Assembly (NCBI GenBank): GCA_951213105.1
Contig: OX578148.1
Coordinates: 143,040,043-143,104,042 of the forward strand
Direction: 5' to 3'
Source of the DNA: Amaurobius ferox
Taxonomy: Eukaryota; Arthropoda; Arachnida; Araneae; Amaurobiidae
DNA: 64,000 nucleotides
Shown: in pieces, positions 22,001-33,419 of the stretch
Numbering within the stretch: the first letter of the stretch is position 1
Layout of the letters: every line of letters begins with the position of its first letter
Position numbers and translations under genes: made by a program
Notes under the pieces: generated by a model
Database searches by the model: none
What the model was told of the DNA's origin: nothing
The model's input: only the letters and a program-made list of their open reading frames with translations

Positions 22001-25000
22001 TATGAAGCTTGGGATCACGGTTTATGAAACGTATTCAGTGATCCAATCCGAACGGATTCCAATAAAATGCCATAGTCTGATGTAGGAGGGTCACTTTCGA
22101 AACATCCTCATGCAGTCATGCCTATTACGTTTTGGAATGTTTTTAAACAACGATTGCATGGAGAGAAAAGCCTAATAATTTTATGAAGCTTGGGATCTAG
22201 GTTTATGAAACGTATTCAGTGATCCAATCCGAACGAATTCCAATAAAATGCCATAGTCTGATATAGGAGGGTCACTTTTGAAACATCCTCATGCAGTTCA
22301 GCCTATTGCTTATTGGAATGTCTTTAAACAACGATTGCATGGAGAGAAAATCCTAATAATTGTATGAAGCTTGGGATCTCGGTTTATGAAACGTATTCAG
22401 TGATCCAATCCGAACGGATTCCAATAAAATGTCATAGTCTGATGTAGGAGGGTCACTTTTGAAACATCCTCATGCATTCAAGCCTATTGCTTATTGGAAT
22501 GTCTTTAAACAACGATTGCATGGAGAGAAAATCCTAATAATTGTATGAAGCTTGGGATCTCGGTTTATGAAACGTATTCAGTGATCCAATCCGAACGGAT
22601 TCCAATAAAATGCCATAGTCTGATATAGCAGGGTCACTTTCGAAATATCCTCATGCAGTCATGCCTACTGCGTTTTGAAATGTTTTTAAACAACGATTGC
22701 ATGAAGAGAAAATCCTAATAATTATATGAAGCTTGGGATCTATGTTTATGAAACGTATTCAGTGATCCAATCCGAACGGATTCCAATAAAATGCCATAGT
22801 CTGATGTAGGTGGGTCACTTTCGAAACATCCTCATGCAGTCAAGCTTATTGCTTATTGGGATGTCCTTAAAAAACGATAGCATGGAAAGAAAATCCTAAT
22901 AATTATATGAAGCTTGGGATCTCGGTTTATAAAACGTATACAGTGATCCAATCTGAACGGATTCCAATAAAATGCCATAGTCTGATGTAGGTGGGTCACT
23001 TTCGAAACATCCTCATGCAGTCAAGCTTATTGCTTATTGGGATGTCTTTAAACAACGATTGCATGGAGAGAAAATCCTAATAATTGTATGAAGCTTGGGA
23101 TCCCGGTTTATGAAACGTATTCAGTGATCCAATCCGAACGGATTCCAATAAAATGCCATAGTCTGATGTAGGTGGGTCACTTTCGAAACATCCTCATGCA
23201 GTCAAGCTTATTACTTATTGGGATGTCCTTAAAAAACGATAGCATGGAAAGAAAATCCTAATAATTATATGAAGCTTGGGATCTCGGTTTATAAAACGTA
23301 TACAGTGATCCAATCCGAACGGATTCCAATAAAATGCCATAGTCTGATGTAGGTGGGTCACTTTCGAAACATCCTCATGCAGTCAAGCTTATTGCTTATT
23401 GGGATGTCTTTAAACAACGATTGCATGGAGAGAAAATCCTAATAATTGTATGAAGCTTGGGATCCCGGTTTATGAAACGTATTCAGTGATCCAATCCGAA
23501 CGGATTCCAATAAAAGGCCATAGTCTGATGTAGGAGGGTCACTTCTGAAACATCCTCATGCAGTCAAGCCTATTGCTTATTGGAATGTCTTTAAACAACG
23601 ATTGCATGGAGAGAAAATCCTGAGAAAATCCTAATAATTGTATGAAGCTTGGGATCTCGGTTTATGAAACGTATTCAGTGATCTAATCCGAACGGATTCC
23701 AATAAAATGCCATAGTCTGATGTAGGTGGGTCACTTTCGAAACATCCTCATGCAGTCAAGCTTATTGCTTATTGGGATGTCTTTAAAAAACGATAGCATG
23801 GAAAGAAAATCCTAATAATTATATGAAGCTTGGGATCTCGGTTTATGAAACGTATTCAGTGATCCAATCCGAACGGATTCCAATAAAAGGCCATAGTCTG
23901 ATGTAGGAGGGTCACTTTTGAAACATCCTCATGCATTCAAGCCTATTGCTTATTGGAATGTCTTTAAACAACGATTGTATGGAGAGAAAATCCTAATAAT
24001 TGTATGAAGCTTGGGATCTCGGTTTATGAAACGTATTCAGTGATCCAATCTGAACGGATTCCAATAAAATGCCATAGTCTGATGTAGGAGGGTCACTTTT
24101 GAAACATCCTCATGCATTCAAGCCTATTGCTTATTGGAATGTCTTTAAACAACGATTGTATGGAGAGAAAATCCTAATAATTGTATGAAGCTTGGGATCT
24201 AGGTTTATGAAACGTATTCAGTGATCCCACCCGAACGGATTCCAATAAAATGCCATAGTCTGATATAGGAGGGTCACTTTTGAAACATCCTCATGCATTC
24301 AAGCCTATTGCTTATTGGAATGTCTTTAAACAACGATTGCATGGAGAGAAAATCCTAATAATTGTATGAAGCTTGGGATCACGGTTTATGAAACGTATTC
24401 AGTGATCCAATCCGAACGGATTCCAATAAAAGGCCATAGTCTGATGTAGGAGGGTCACTTCTGAAACATCCTCATGCAGTCAAGCCTATTGCTTATTGGA
24501 ATGTCTTTAAACAACGATTGTATGGAGAGAAAATCCTGAGAAAATACTAATAATTGTATGAAGCTTGGGATCTCGGTTTATGAAACGTATTCAGTGATCT
24601 AATCCGAACGGATTCCAATAAAATGCCATAGTCTGATGTAGGTGGGTCACTTTCGAAACATCCTCATGCAGTCAAGCTTATTGCTTATTGGGATGTCTTT
24701 AAAAAACGATAGCATGGAAAGAAAATCCTAATAATTATATGAAGCTTGGGATCTCGGTTTATGAAACGTATTCAGTGATCCAATCCGAACGGATTCCAAT
24801 AAAAGGCCATAGTCTGATGTAGGAGGGTCACTTTTGAAACATCCTCATGCATTCAAGCCTATTGCTTATTGGAATGTCTTTAAACAACGATTGTATGGAG
24901 AGAAAATCCTAATAATTGTATGAAGCTTGGGATCTAGGTTTATGAAACGTATTCAGTGATCCCATCCGAACGGATTCCAATAAAATGCCATAGTCTGATA

Positions 25001-26320
25001 TAGGAGGGTCACTTTTGAAACATCCTCATGCATTCAAGCCTATTGCTTATTGGAATGTCTTTAAACAACGATTGCATGGAGAGAAAATCCTAATAATTGT
25101 ATGAAGCTTGGGATCACGGTTTATGAAACGTATTCAGTGATCCAATCCGAACGGATTCCAATAAAATGCCATAGTCTGATGTAGGAGGGTCACTTTCGAA
25201 ACATCCTCATGCAGTCATGCCTATTACGTTTTGGAATGTTTTTAAACAACGATTGCATGGAGAGAAAAGCCTAATAATTTTATGAAGCTTGGGATCTAGG
25301 TTTATGAAACGTATTCAGTGATCCAATCCGAACGAATTCCAATAAAATGCCATAGTCTGATATAGGAGGGTCACTTTTGAAACATCCTCATGCAGTTCAG
25401 CCTATTGCTTATTGGAATGTCTTTAAACAACGATTGCATGGAGAGAAAATCCTAATAATTGTATGAAGCTTGGGATCTCGGTTTATGAAACGTATTCAGT
25501 GATCCAATCCGAACGGATTCCAATAAAATGTCATAGTCTGATGTAGGAGGGTCACTTTTGAAACATCCTCATGCATTCAAGCCTATTGCTTATTGGAATG
25601 TCTTTAAACAACGATTGCATGGAGAGAAAATCCTAATAATTGTATGAAGCTTGGGATCTCGGTTTATGAAACGTATTCAGTGATCCAATCCGAACGGATT
25701 CCAATAAAATGCCATAGTCTGATGTAGGATGGTCACTTTCGAAACATCCTCATGCAGTCATGCCTACTGCGGTTTGGAATGTTTTTAAACAAGGATTGCA
25801 TGGAGAGAAAATCCTAATAATTGTATGAAGCTTGGGATCTCGGTTTATGAAACGTATTCAGTGATCCAATCCGAACGGATTCCAATAAAATGCCATAGTC
25901 TGATGTAGGAGGGTCACTTTTGAAACATCCTCATGCATTCAAGCCTATTGCTTATTGGAATGTCTTTAAACAACGATTGTATGGAGAGAAAATCCTAATA
26001 ATTGTATGAAGCTTGGGATCTCGGTTTATGAAACGTATTCAGTGATCCAATCTGAACGGATTCCAATAAAATGCCATAGTCTGATGTAGGAGGGTCACTT
26101 TTGAAACATCCTCATGCATTCAAGCCTATTGCTTATTGGAATGTCTTTAAACAACGATTGCATGGAGAGAAAATCCTAATAATTGTATGAAGCTTGGGAT
26201 CTCGGTTCATGAAACGTATTCAGTGATCCAATCCGAACGGATTCCAATAAAATGCCATAGTCTGATGTAGGAGTGTCACTTTCGAAACATCCTCATGCAG
26301 TCATGCCTACTGCTCATTGG
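19031..26320 (+). repeat. 181-bp satellite array, about 40 monomers
   Basis: ATGAAGCTTGGGATC recurs at 19084, 19265, 19446, 19627 and on to about 26190, a steady 181-bp period. Each monomer includes the dyad AATCCG-AA-CGGATT, an AATAAAATGCCATAGTCTGA block and a TTTCGAAACATCCTCATGCA block. Variants show higher-order structure: the marker GATATAGCAGGG at 19701 returns at 22619, and a monomer with an 11-bp insertion (CCTGAGAAAAT) at 20701 and 21617 returns at 23619 and 24535, all offset by 2918 bp. A third marker (GCAGTTCAGCC, 22293 and 25392) is offset 3099, so the second block has one extra monomer. No coding capacity. Confidence 0.97.
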
Positions 26321-27136
26321 GTTGTTTTCAGATTGTTTACAGTCAGTTACTAATTAACACTAAGCAGAATGCCAAATTGTGTAAGTATCGGTGTCTCTTC
26401 CTCACATTATGGGTGCCTAAAACAGGACAGTTGAAACGTGCTGCTAATTATCCAATCGATATCATTCAAATTATATTCTCATTTGCTCAAACTTGGTTGA
26501 CTTTAGTTTACCATCCTTATTATTGGGATTTCAAAAACCCAACAATGAAAAAATTTCAATGTTTTATTGAAACTTTTTTAACAGAGTTTGGATTGGGGCA
26601 GACATTTCCGGTCTTGAAGATACAGGCATCTATTCAAATACGTTTTGCTTTGAATTTTTCTCTCTCCTACAAGTAAAAATAGTAGAGATAAAATATTATT
26701 TTCACGAAAATTTTCGATATCGAAATTTGAATGGCCATTCAGGTGTTAGGACCTCCTTTGAATATTTCTAGAGCGATAATCGTCTGGAGTCAATTTATTG
26801 GTGGCTGCCAGACATAGGAACGAACTTTCACGAAACTTTATATCCGGCTTTGTCGATGAAAAGTCTAGAATTGTTTGAAATTCGGGGTTACTCATGGTCA
26901 GGTAATTTAGCAGTTTCAATCGTTGCAGTCGCAATACAATTTTTGTATTCGTGACATCATTAGAGGGGACACGAGGAGGAGGATCATTGGCATCCATCGA
27001 AAGGTTTTCTTTCAAGCCATTCGAAATGAAGAGCGGACCCGGACCCACGATCCAGATTATTTTCTTACAAAATTTACCAGAAAAAGAACCCATCTATTTC
27101 AAAACAAATTCTTGTAGGAGGAAGTCGAGTGGAGTC
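26321..27136. other. spacer after the satellite, coding potential unclear
   Basis: Open stretches at 26317-26676 (+) and 26746-27093 (-) exist but match no family I know; the first starts inside the satellite edge. Composition is slightly richer in G+C at 26950-27130. Nothing firm. Confidence 0.35.
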
Positions 27137-27153
27137 ACACTCCAGTTAGTTGA

Positions 27154-27271
27154 GCCAACGGCTCTACCGTGCTGAAAACACCGGTTCTCGTTAGATCACC
27201 GAAGTCAGGCAGCATCGGGCGCGGTTAGTACTTGGGTGGGTGACCACTTGGGAACACCATGTGCTGTTGGC
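27154..27271 (+). rRNA. 5S rRNA-like sequence (SINE head, probably not a functional gene)
   Basis: 118 nt beginning GCCAACGGCTCTACCGTGCT and ending GTGCTGTTGGC, the paired helix I ends. Conserved 5S blocks are visible: GGTTCTCGT.(A)GATCACCGA, GGGCGCGGTTAGTACTTGG and GTGACCACTTGGGAACACC. Near full length, with scattered substitutions (for example AAGTCAGGCAGCATC where AAGTTAAGCAGCGTC is usual). It is enclosed with the tRNA-like part by one TSD pair, so it is the SINE head rather than a 5S cluster gene. Confidence 0.85.
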
Positions 27272-27277
27272 ACATTT

Positions 27278-27350
27278 CGGGCGCGGTAGCCCAGTGGTAT
27301 GCGCGTTGGATTTGTACGCTGCCACAACTGCCGCCGTGTTCATGCGGAGT
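27278..27350 (+). ncRNA. tRNA-derived region of the SINE
   Basis: GGGCGCGGTAGCCCAGTGG matches a tRNA 5' half with a consensus pol III box A at 27287-27297. The box B region is degenerate. It abuts the 5S-like sequence after six bases. Confidence 0.65.
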
Positions 27351-27654
27351 ACGATCACGTTAAACATGTGGGCCCCTAAGTCCTTCCGAGAGGTTGGTGG
27401 TAGGGGAAGGAGGGTACGGTTCCTGCGGATGTCTCCCCCCACTGGGTTCCTGTCTAAATTGGGTGGCATTTCCCGGCCGTCCAAATGGTTATCTTACACC
27501 TTTCTGATAGGTCGGATGGTCTGCGTCTCAACAACAACAACAACACTCCAGTTAGGGTATTTTATTTTTATGGATCATTTCAAAACTAAAATGGAAACTT
27601 TCAATTTCTCCATTTTGTATCAAAATCTGAAGTAATGCATGTTACCGTTGAGTA

Positions 27655-27790
27655 GGAGATACGGAGAGTTCAGCGCCAGCAGAGACACGGAGGCACGAAT
27701 GTGGAAGTAAAGTACTATACTTTAACATGGGGGCTTCCATGCCTCTGCCATCGCTGAACATCTCCGTCCCACCACTTGCATACTCTATTT
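27655..27790. repeat. imperfect inverted repeat, ~135 bp
   Basis: GAGATACGGAGAGTTCAGCG on the left is mirrored by the complement of CGCTGAACATCTCCGTCCC on the right, around a central TAAAGTA-CTA-TACTTTA palindrome at about 27709-27725. Possibly a small MITE. Confidence 0.6.
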
Positions 27791-29440
27791 TTCATCATAA
27801 AACGAATAACATAATTTTAGAACGCTAGGCAATAGTGAGCATCTAAAATCACATATCTAAAAATGAATCATAAAGATATCATATAGCTGCATTAATATAA
27901 GGAACAATTATGAAGTCCTGTTATTTATTTTTTTCTTTTTCTAAGTGCTAACGTTTAAAAAATTAACAACTGTAATTTTCCAACTCATACAAAACTTCGC
28001 CAAAGCGTGTTTTAGCCCACCTACATTAGCAAAAACAGATGTTTTCAATTAGTTAAATCTGGAGAATCTCATGAATTTCAGGAATAGGTATATCGAACGA
28101 GGGTTCTTTATCGGTTAGAGGTGATCCGCTAAACATCTAAGTAAATACTGACGCATTTTCCTAGTCTTAAAATTCGGGGAACTTCAGAGAATATAATTAG
28201 AATATTTAAAAATTTCAAAATTTAACAAAAATGTGTTTTTAGAAATAAAATTTTGTAAATGTAAGTTTTTTTCTCATAATTTTTCGCAAATGTGAGTTTT
28301 TACTTTTCAAAAACCACACATGTGCTAATTTTTTTATGGAAATTAACATAGGTTTTCACACTTGTGCCATTTTTTAAAGTTTTCTCACAAAAACTAATAA
28401 AAAACGTATTTTAATAAGCTTGAAAATCACGAAAATGCGATTTTTACTTGTAACAAACTAACAAAAACATGTTTTTGAACTAGTAGAACTTCGGGTGTCT
28501 CGGGAATCTTGTGAATTGGATGTGTATCTAGCGAATGTTAGTTTCAACACTTCCGAAACCAGAAAATATGATTTTCGAAGTTTCAAAAAATTAATAAAGG
28601 CGTATTTTGAAAGGTGATACTCATATATGTTCTAGAATTCACGATGTTTTAGGTATGCAAGCATTTTTAAGAATAACATGAAGATATTGTATAAACTTTC
28701 TTCTCCTAATTGATAAAGTTTTTAATACAAGCGAATCCATATCAACTCCGAGTAGTTATTCTTTATAGAAGATCATAAACTTCCAGACCATAGAGGTAGA
28801 AACGTGTAAATCATATATTTCACAGGAGGAAGGTCTTTATATCTCTTCAAGGTAATATTTTACATATACAAGAAGAGGCCTTCGAAGATTTTACGCATAT
28901 ACAGACATAACCCCATAGTGCAAAAGCAAGCTAAAACACGCATTCAAGAAACTTCAAAGTTTCACAATTAGTTTCAAGAGTGAAAACACCCATTCCAACA
29001 GTTTAAGCAACGTTCTAAAGTGTTAGATTACAGAACTATTATGTTTTACATGCCCAACCCATCATCAGTAAAATAATTTAGTACTTGTGAATTTACTAAT
29101 ATTTCTTTTATCCCACTTTGCACTTTTAATATACTTTCAACGTATTCATACCCATACATCTTTAAGACCATGGATTTACACGGAATCTTTAGTGAAAACC
29201 CGGTTTTAACTTATCATTTATAGAATATTCATAATTAACCTTCTTAAAAATACCTTCCAATACATCATTCAACCATAGATAAAAGATTACACAATTTTCA
29301 TACACGACAAAGTAATTTTGTCAGAGCAATGTATAATTCCAACTAATTACCCGCACCATCTAATTTCCACAACGTGTGTAGCAGTTTGAAAATGATTATA
29401 TATTACTAAAAACTACTGTTCATAAAAACCACCTTTCCCA
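27790..29440. other. AT-rich DNA without recognisable genes
   Basis: Low-complexity text with recurring AAAA(T)GTG(A)TTTTT pieces between 28220 and 28460. No exons seen. Confidence 0.45.
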
Positions 29441-29449
29441 CCTTCCTTT

Positions 29450-29590
29450 AGATTTAGAACATTCTATATTTTTGCATACCCTTTTAAATTGTGAAACACA
29501 AGGGGTATGCATTGTCATATCTTGTAATTCAGATTACAATTAGATGCTACTCCGACCCCTATAAATTTCTATGACCTCGCGTACTTACTT
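29450..29590 (-). pseudogene. family B DNA polymerase fragment (Polinton-type relic)
   Basis: On the minus strand this fragment aligns by eye with the polymerase exon at 46320-46440: IYRG then, with frameshifts, CNL, then IPLVFHNLK, matching the NYRGAAHSNCNL...VPVVFHNLKNYD region (zinc-ribbon-like segment and exonuclease II motif). The nucleotide match covers TTGTGAAACAC, ATTACAATT and ACCCCTATA in the same order and spacing. It is a lone decayed scrap showing that another Polinton-type element once lay here. Confidence 0.6.
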
Positions 29591-29599
29591 CTATCAACT

Positions 29600-30660
29600 G
29601 AGTAAAAATTCTCGTAAATTTGAGTAAAAATCAGTCTGCATTTTCCTTTCTGTACCTCTTTAATAACATTTTTACATTGAAGGTAATTGTATTGCATTAA
29701 TATTAATTTTTAAAGGATGGCATTTTTCAAAACATTTTTAGTAAGTAAAGTAATGAAAAATCAGTCTGCATTTTCATTTCTGTACCTCTTTAAAGACATT
29801 TTTAAAAGTGTGTAGCTTAAATTGCTTTCTGATTCTGTTAAACTGTTTTTGTTATAATTAATTGCTCCTTTATTTTATGTACGGGATGAGATGATATACT
29901 TAATAATGTGACCTAAATTTTATGCATACAGATTGCTAGTTATATAGGAATTTGACATATAATAAAGGACGTTTATTGTCCAATGTTTGTATTTTCTTTT
30001 ATATTTATTTAATTATGTATATATAAGAGAATCAATTGTAAGAGGAAACCAATTTAGTATTAATGGTATGCACAACCTTACAATCATAAAAATTGTCAGG
30101 GGAATTTTAATTTCAGTACACTAATACATATAAAATGAATAGATATATTTATAGATATATTAATAGGTATATTTAATTAGAGATATATTTAATTAATAGA
30201 TATATTTATATGGTGAGCCCAGGACGGCCTAGCCCGATAAGGTTCAAAATCCAAGATATCAATATGCACCTTAAAAGACAAAGAAATACTAAATTTGAAC
30301 CTTCTAGCTATAAAATTATATTCTAGCTAGAGAACTAAAATATATCACAAAAGAAAACAACATGCCAAATTTCATGTTACTGTGATTAATGGAACTTGAT
30401 TAGTTAGAACCTAAACAATATGTATTTTGAAATACATCAGAAAGGTAACAGATATTCAGCACTGTTTTACTCCAGTGCAAAAAAATTCATTTACAGCGCC
30501 AAGCGCGGCAATGAGTCGCCAAGTCTGGGAATGCTCGACCATAAGTCACGTGATACATGCAGTGGTCATTTTTTCAATCTCTTCTGAATAGCAATGCGCA
30601 GTCTACCTATATCTCTGGTCGAAGACGCGATAAGCCAGAGTGTATACCGATTCAACAATT
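29600..30660. other. AT-rich spacer
   Basis: Contains a duplicated AAAATCAGTCTGCATTTTC..TTTCTGTACCTCTTTAA segment (about 29630 and 29757) and ATAGATATATTTA simple repeats at 30140-30212. No gene seen. Confidence 0.5.
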
Positions 30661-30661
30661 T

Positions 30662-32322
30662 CAGAAGTAATCTCTCATGCCACACGCCAAACGTCGCTTT
30701 ATCGCCAGTTCTGGTTTATTCTCGCTACACGTGCAATTGGAAGGGAAAGACGAATTGTTTAATAAAGAATATTGTTCATAATTTGATTGCATATCAGATT
30801 GCGTATGAGAAACTTATCAAAATATACAGTAGTATTTCAAACACTGGTTTGATTATTTATAAATCAAATAACAATCCGACTAATGTGGTTTTCAAGTAAT
30901 ACTATTAAAATACATGTATTTAAAAACTTTGTGTACTGCATACGGATTGTTTGAAATTAGTTAAAGAAATGTTCGACACACATGCATATAATTTATTATT
31001 CGAATGAAACCATTCTAATTTCGTAGAAAATATATGTGTAGAATCCGTATAATATTCTATTCTTACATAGTACAATAATCCGTAACGAAATTTGAAGATT
31101 ATTTGAAAGGAGGAAATAATAAAATATTTGTCATTTTAAAATGCAAAATTTGTAACATTTTAAGGAAATTTGCTTGACATTTTTCAGTTTGTGGGAGCAA
31201 TGTTGCTTTTTCGACACACGTAGGATAATGCAGCGTTTTTCAAGATGTGTTTGTTCTGCGAAACCCTTGGGGTTCTACGACGTGATAGTTTCAAGTAAAT
31301 TTTCTTAAAAATTTAAAAACGGGTAAAGTTTTAATGCTTCTATACTTTTAAATTATTTTAATTTTAAATATTTTATTATTAAATTGAAAAATTTTAAATG
31401 TTATTGGAAAATAAATAAAAATATTTCCTAATTTAAATATGGTAAACCAATATCAAAATTAATTGCACTTTGCATTTAAAAATTCCCTGGCCAATTACAT
31501 TTCCAGCAACTTACGTACGTGCAATCGTTCATTCAAATTAGTAATATATTTTACAATTATTTTTACATCTAAGTTTGGCAAAATTGAAATTTTTAATACA
31601 AAAAATTAAAAAAATATGAAAAAGCCTTTATGCAATGGAAAGTGATGTATACACTTCAATTTCGAAATAACTGTTAAGTATTTCTATACTTTCAGCACAC
31701 TTATTTCATGCAGTCATATGAATTATTGGACAAACCAGAAGTTACATATTCAGACCAGGAAATCCTTAGTGAACCCTACCAATCCCTCCGGAATTCAATA
31801 TTTAATCTATATCAGTCTTCAACTAAGCTGTACCTAAAGCAAAGTCTGAAAAACAGATGTTGAAATGAAAATATAAATTTTTGAATAGGAAGTGACATCT
31901 CTCTCCCGAACAAGAAGTGGAAATCCTTCATGAACCCTACTTCCTCCGTAATTTTATGCTGCATCCATATTAGCCACTATATCTTTTTAAACATCTAAAT
32001 CCTACGAAATAGATGTTTAAAAAAATTCGTTAAAAACAATGGCAAATTGTAAAATTTTCCCACCAAAATCTGCATTTCAAAATGTTTTAGAGTGAAATAA
32101 TTATTATTAATTTTTGTACACACATGAGATAAATTGTCTGTGACTTACAGCTTTAAGTGGGTTGCCAACAATATACATTTACACTCAGTTTTATCCGTCA
32201 CAGAAATGGATCTAATATAACAATTATAGATCTGAAGGACTAAATAAACTTTAATTGTTGTATACCGATTTAAAGGTATATTTATGCCGTAGAATGTAAA
32301 ATCTCACTAATTTGATATTTAT
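30662..32322 (+). repeat. repeat A, left copy (inverted relative to 61798-63551)
   Basis: About 1.66 kb, closely similar to the reverse complement of 61798-63551 along its length (AGAAGTAATCTCTCATGCCA at the outer edge, TTTATGCCGTAGAATGTAAA at the inner edge). Near the outer end a short frame in both copies ends with SSISNTGLIIYKSNNNPTNV, differing upstream. There is no known protein domain. Its inner edge lies before a Penelope-like element in both copies. Confidence 0.88.
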
Positions 32323-32344
32323 GGATTTTTTTTTGTGAAATATA

Positions 32345-32345
32345 A

Positions 32346-32383
<38 letters not shown>
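32345..32383. repeat. (TA)n microsatellite
   Basis: About 18 TA units at the inner edge of repeat A. Confidence 0.95.
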
Positions 32384-32386
<3 letters not shown>

Positions 32387-32404
32387 TGAAACAAGCATTT
32401 TTGT

Positions 32405-32455
32405 GTTCATTTCGAAAGGATATATGGACCCGACGAGAATTTTTTCGAAATGAAC
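32405..32455. repeat. 13-bp perfect hairpin arms, Penelope leader region
   Basis: GTTCATTTCGAAA (32405-32417) and TTTCGAAATGAAC (32443-32455) are exact reverse complements. The loop holds GGACCCGACGAG. A third, inverted relative of this segment lies at 33145-33190. Confidence 0.8.
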
Positions 32456-32689
32456 TTATCGTAAGCCTAAATCTCCTCCATGTGCAAGCTTTTTTGCTTG
32501 ATTTTTTTGTTTTCTTATTTGCATTCCTCATATTTGAAATTTGTTGATTGTCTTTGTCTTTATGACTTGCATTATGCTTTATTATTTCCTCTTCTTGTCT
32601 TAATTTCTTTTATTTCTTTGTATTTTGTAGAAAATTTTGGAATAGTGTATTATGAGTTACTACATACATTCTAACTTTGGATTTAATAA

Positions 32690-32693
32690 TTTA

Positions 32694-32725
<32 letters not shown>

Positions 32726-32905
32726 ACATACATATATATATATATATATAATATACATATATATATATATAATATACATATATTATATATATATATATTA
32801 TATATTATATATATATATATATTATATATTATATATATACATATATTATATATATATATATTATATATTATATATATATATATATATTATATATTATATA
32901 TATAC

Positions 32906-33003
<98 letters not shown>

Positions 33004-33029
33004 TATATATATATATATATTAATATATA

Positions 33030-33065
<36 letters not shown>

Positions 33066-33069
33066 TATA

Positions 33070-33111
<42 letters not shown>

Positions 33112-33135
33112 ATTTATATATATATATATTATATT
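32690..33135. repeat. long (TA)n / TATATTA tract
   Basis: About 440 bp of nearly pure TA with interspersed ATTA and ACATA; together with the 33310-33425 tract it forms the upstream side of the intact Penelope-like frame. Confidence 0.95.
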
Positions 33136-33372
33136 AATATCTTCAAGTCCATATATCCCTTCGAAATGAACACAAAAATGCTTGTTTCTGAAACACAAGA
33201 TAGATTTTATCTATAAACTTGTGTTATATGGACGACAAGCATATAGATTGGAACAATAAAGGAAACATAAATACCTTAAAATACCCTTCATTAGTGCAAC
33301 CATGACGAGCAATATATATATATATAATATACATATATATATATATATATATAATATATATATATAATATAT

Positions 33373-33387
33373 ATGTATATATATGTA

Positions 33388-33419
<32 letters not shown>

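Larger units (their letters stand above)
27137..27555 (+). mobile_element. composite 5S rRNA-tRNA SINE with (CAA)n tail and TSDs
   Basis: One retrotransposed unit, 27150-27542, flanked by the direct repeat ACACTCCAGTTAG (27137-27149 and 27543-27555, the first bases of the right copy merging with the tail). From 5' to 3': a complete 5S-rRNA-like sequence (27154-27271), a tRNA-like head with a perfect box A (TAGCCCAGTGG, 27287-27297), a unique body, and a (CAA)n tail. 3'-end fragments of the same family occur at 11181-11280 and 58404-58459. RNA polymerase III would transcribe it from internal promoters, and a LINE would mobilise it. Confidence 0.9.

Noticed and set aside
19031..26320. Regular repeats as a CRISPR array
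   Set aside because: The whole 181-bp unit is repeated with no variable spacers, and the genome is eukaryotic.
26317..26676. 119-codon frame after the satellite
   Set aside because: Its start lies at the satellite edge, and the peptide has no domain or codon signal that I can see.
26746..27093. 115-codon minus-strand frame and its plus-strand counterpart (26951-27175)
   Set aside because: Neither resembles a known family, and the plus frame runs into the SINE target duplication; left as unassigned.
27154..27271. Functional 5S rRNA gene
   Set aside because: Single copy, with substitutions at conserved positions, and enclosed with a tRNA-like part and CAA tail by one TSD, so it is a SINE head.
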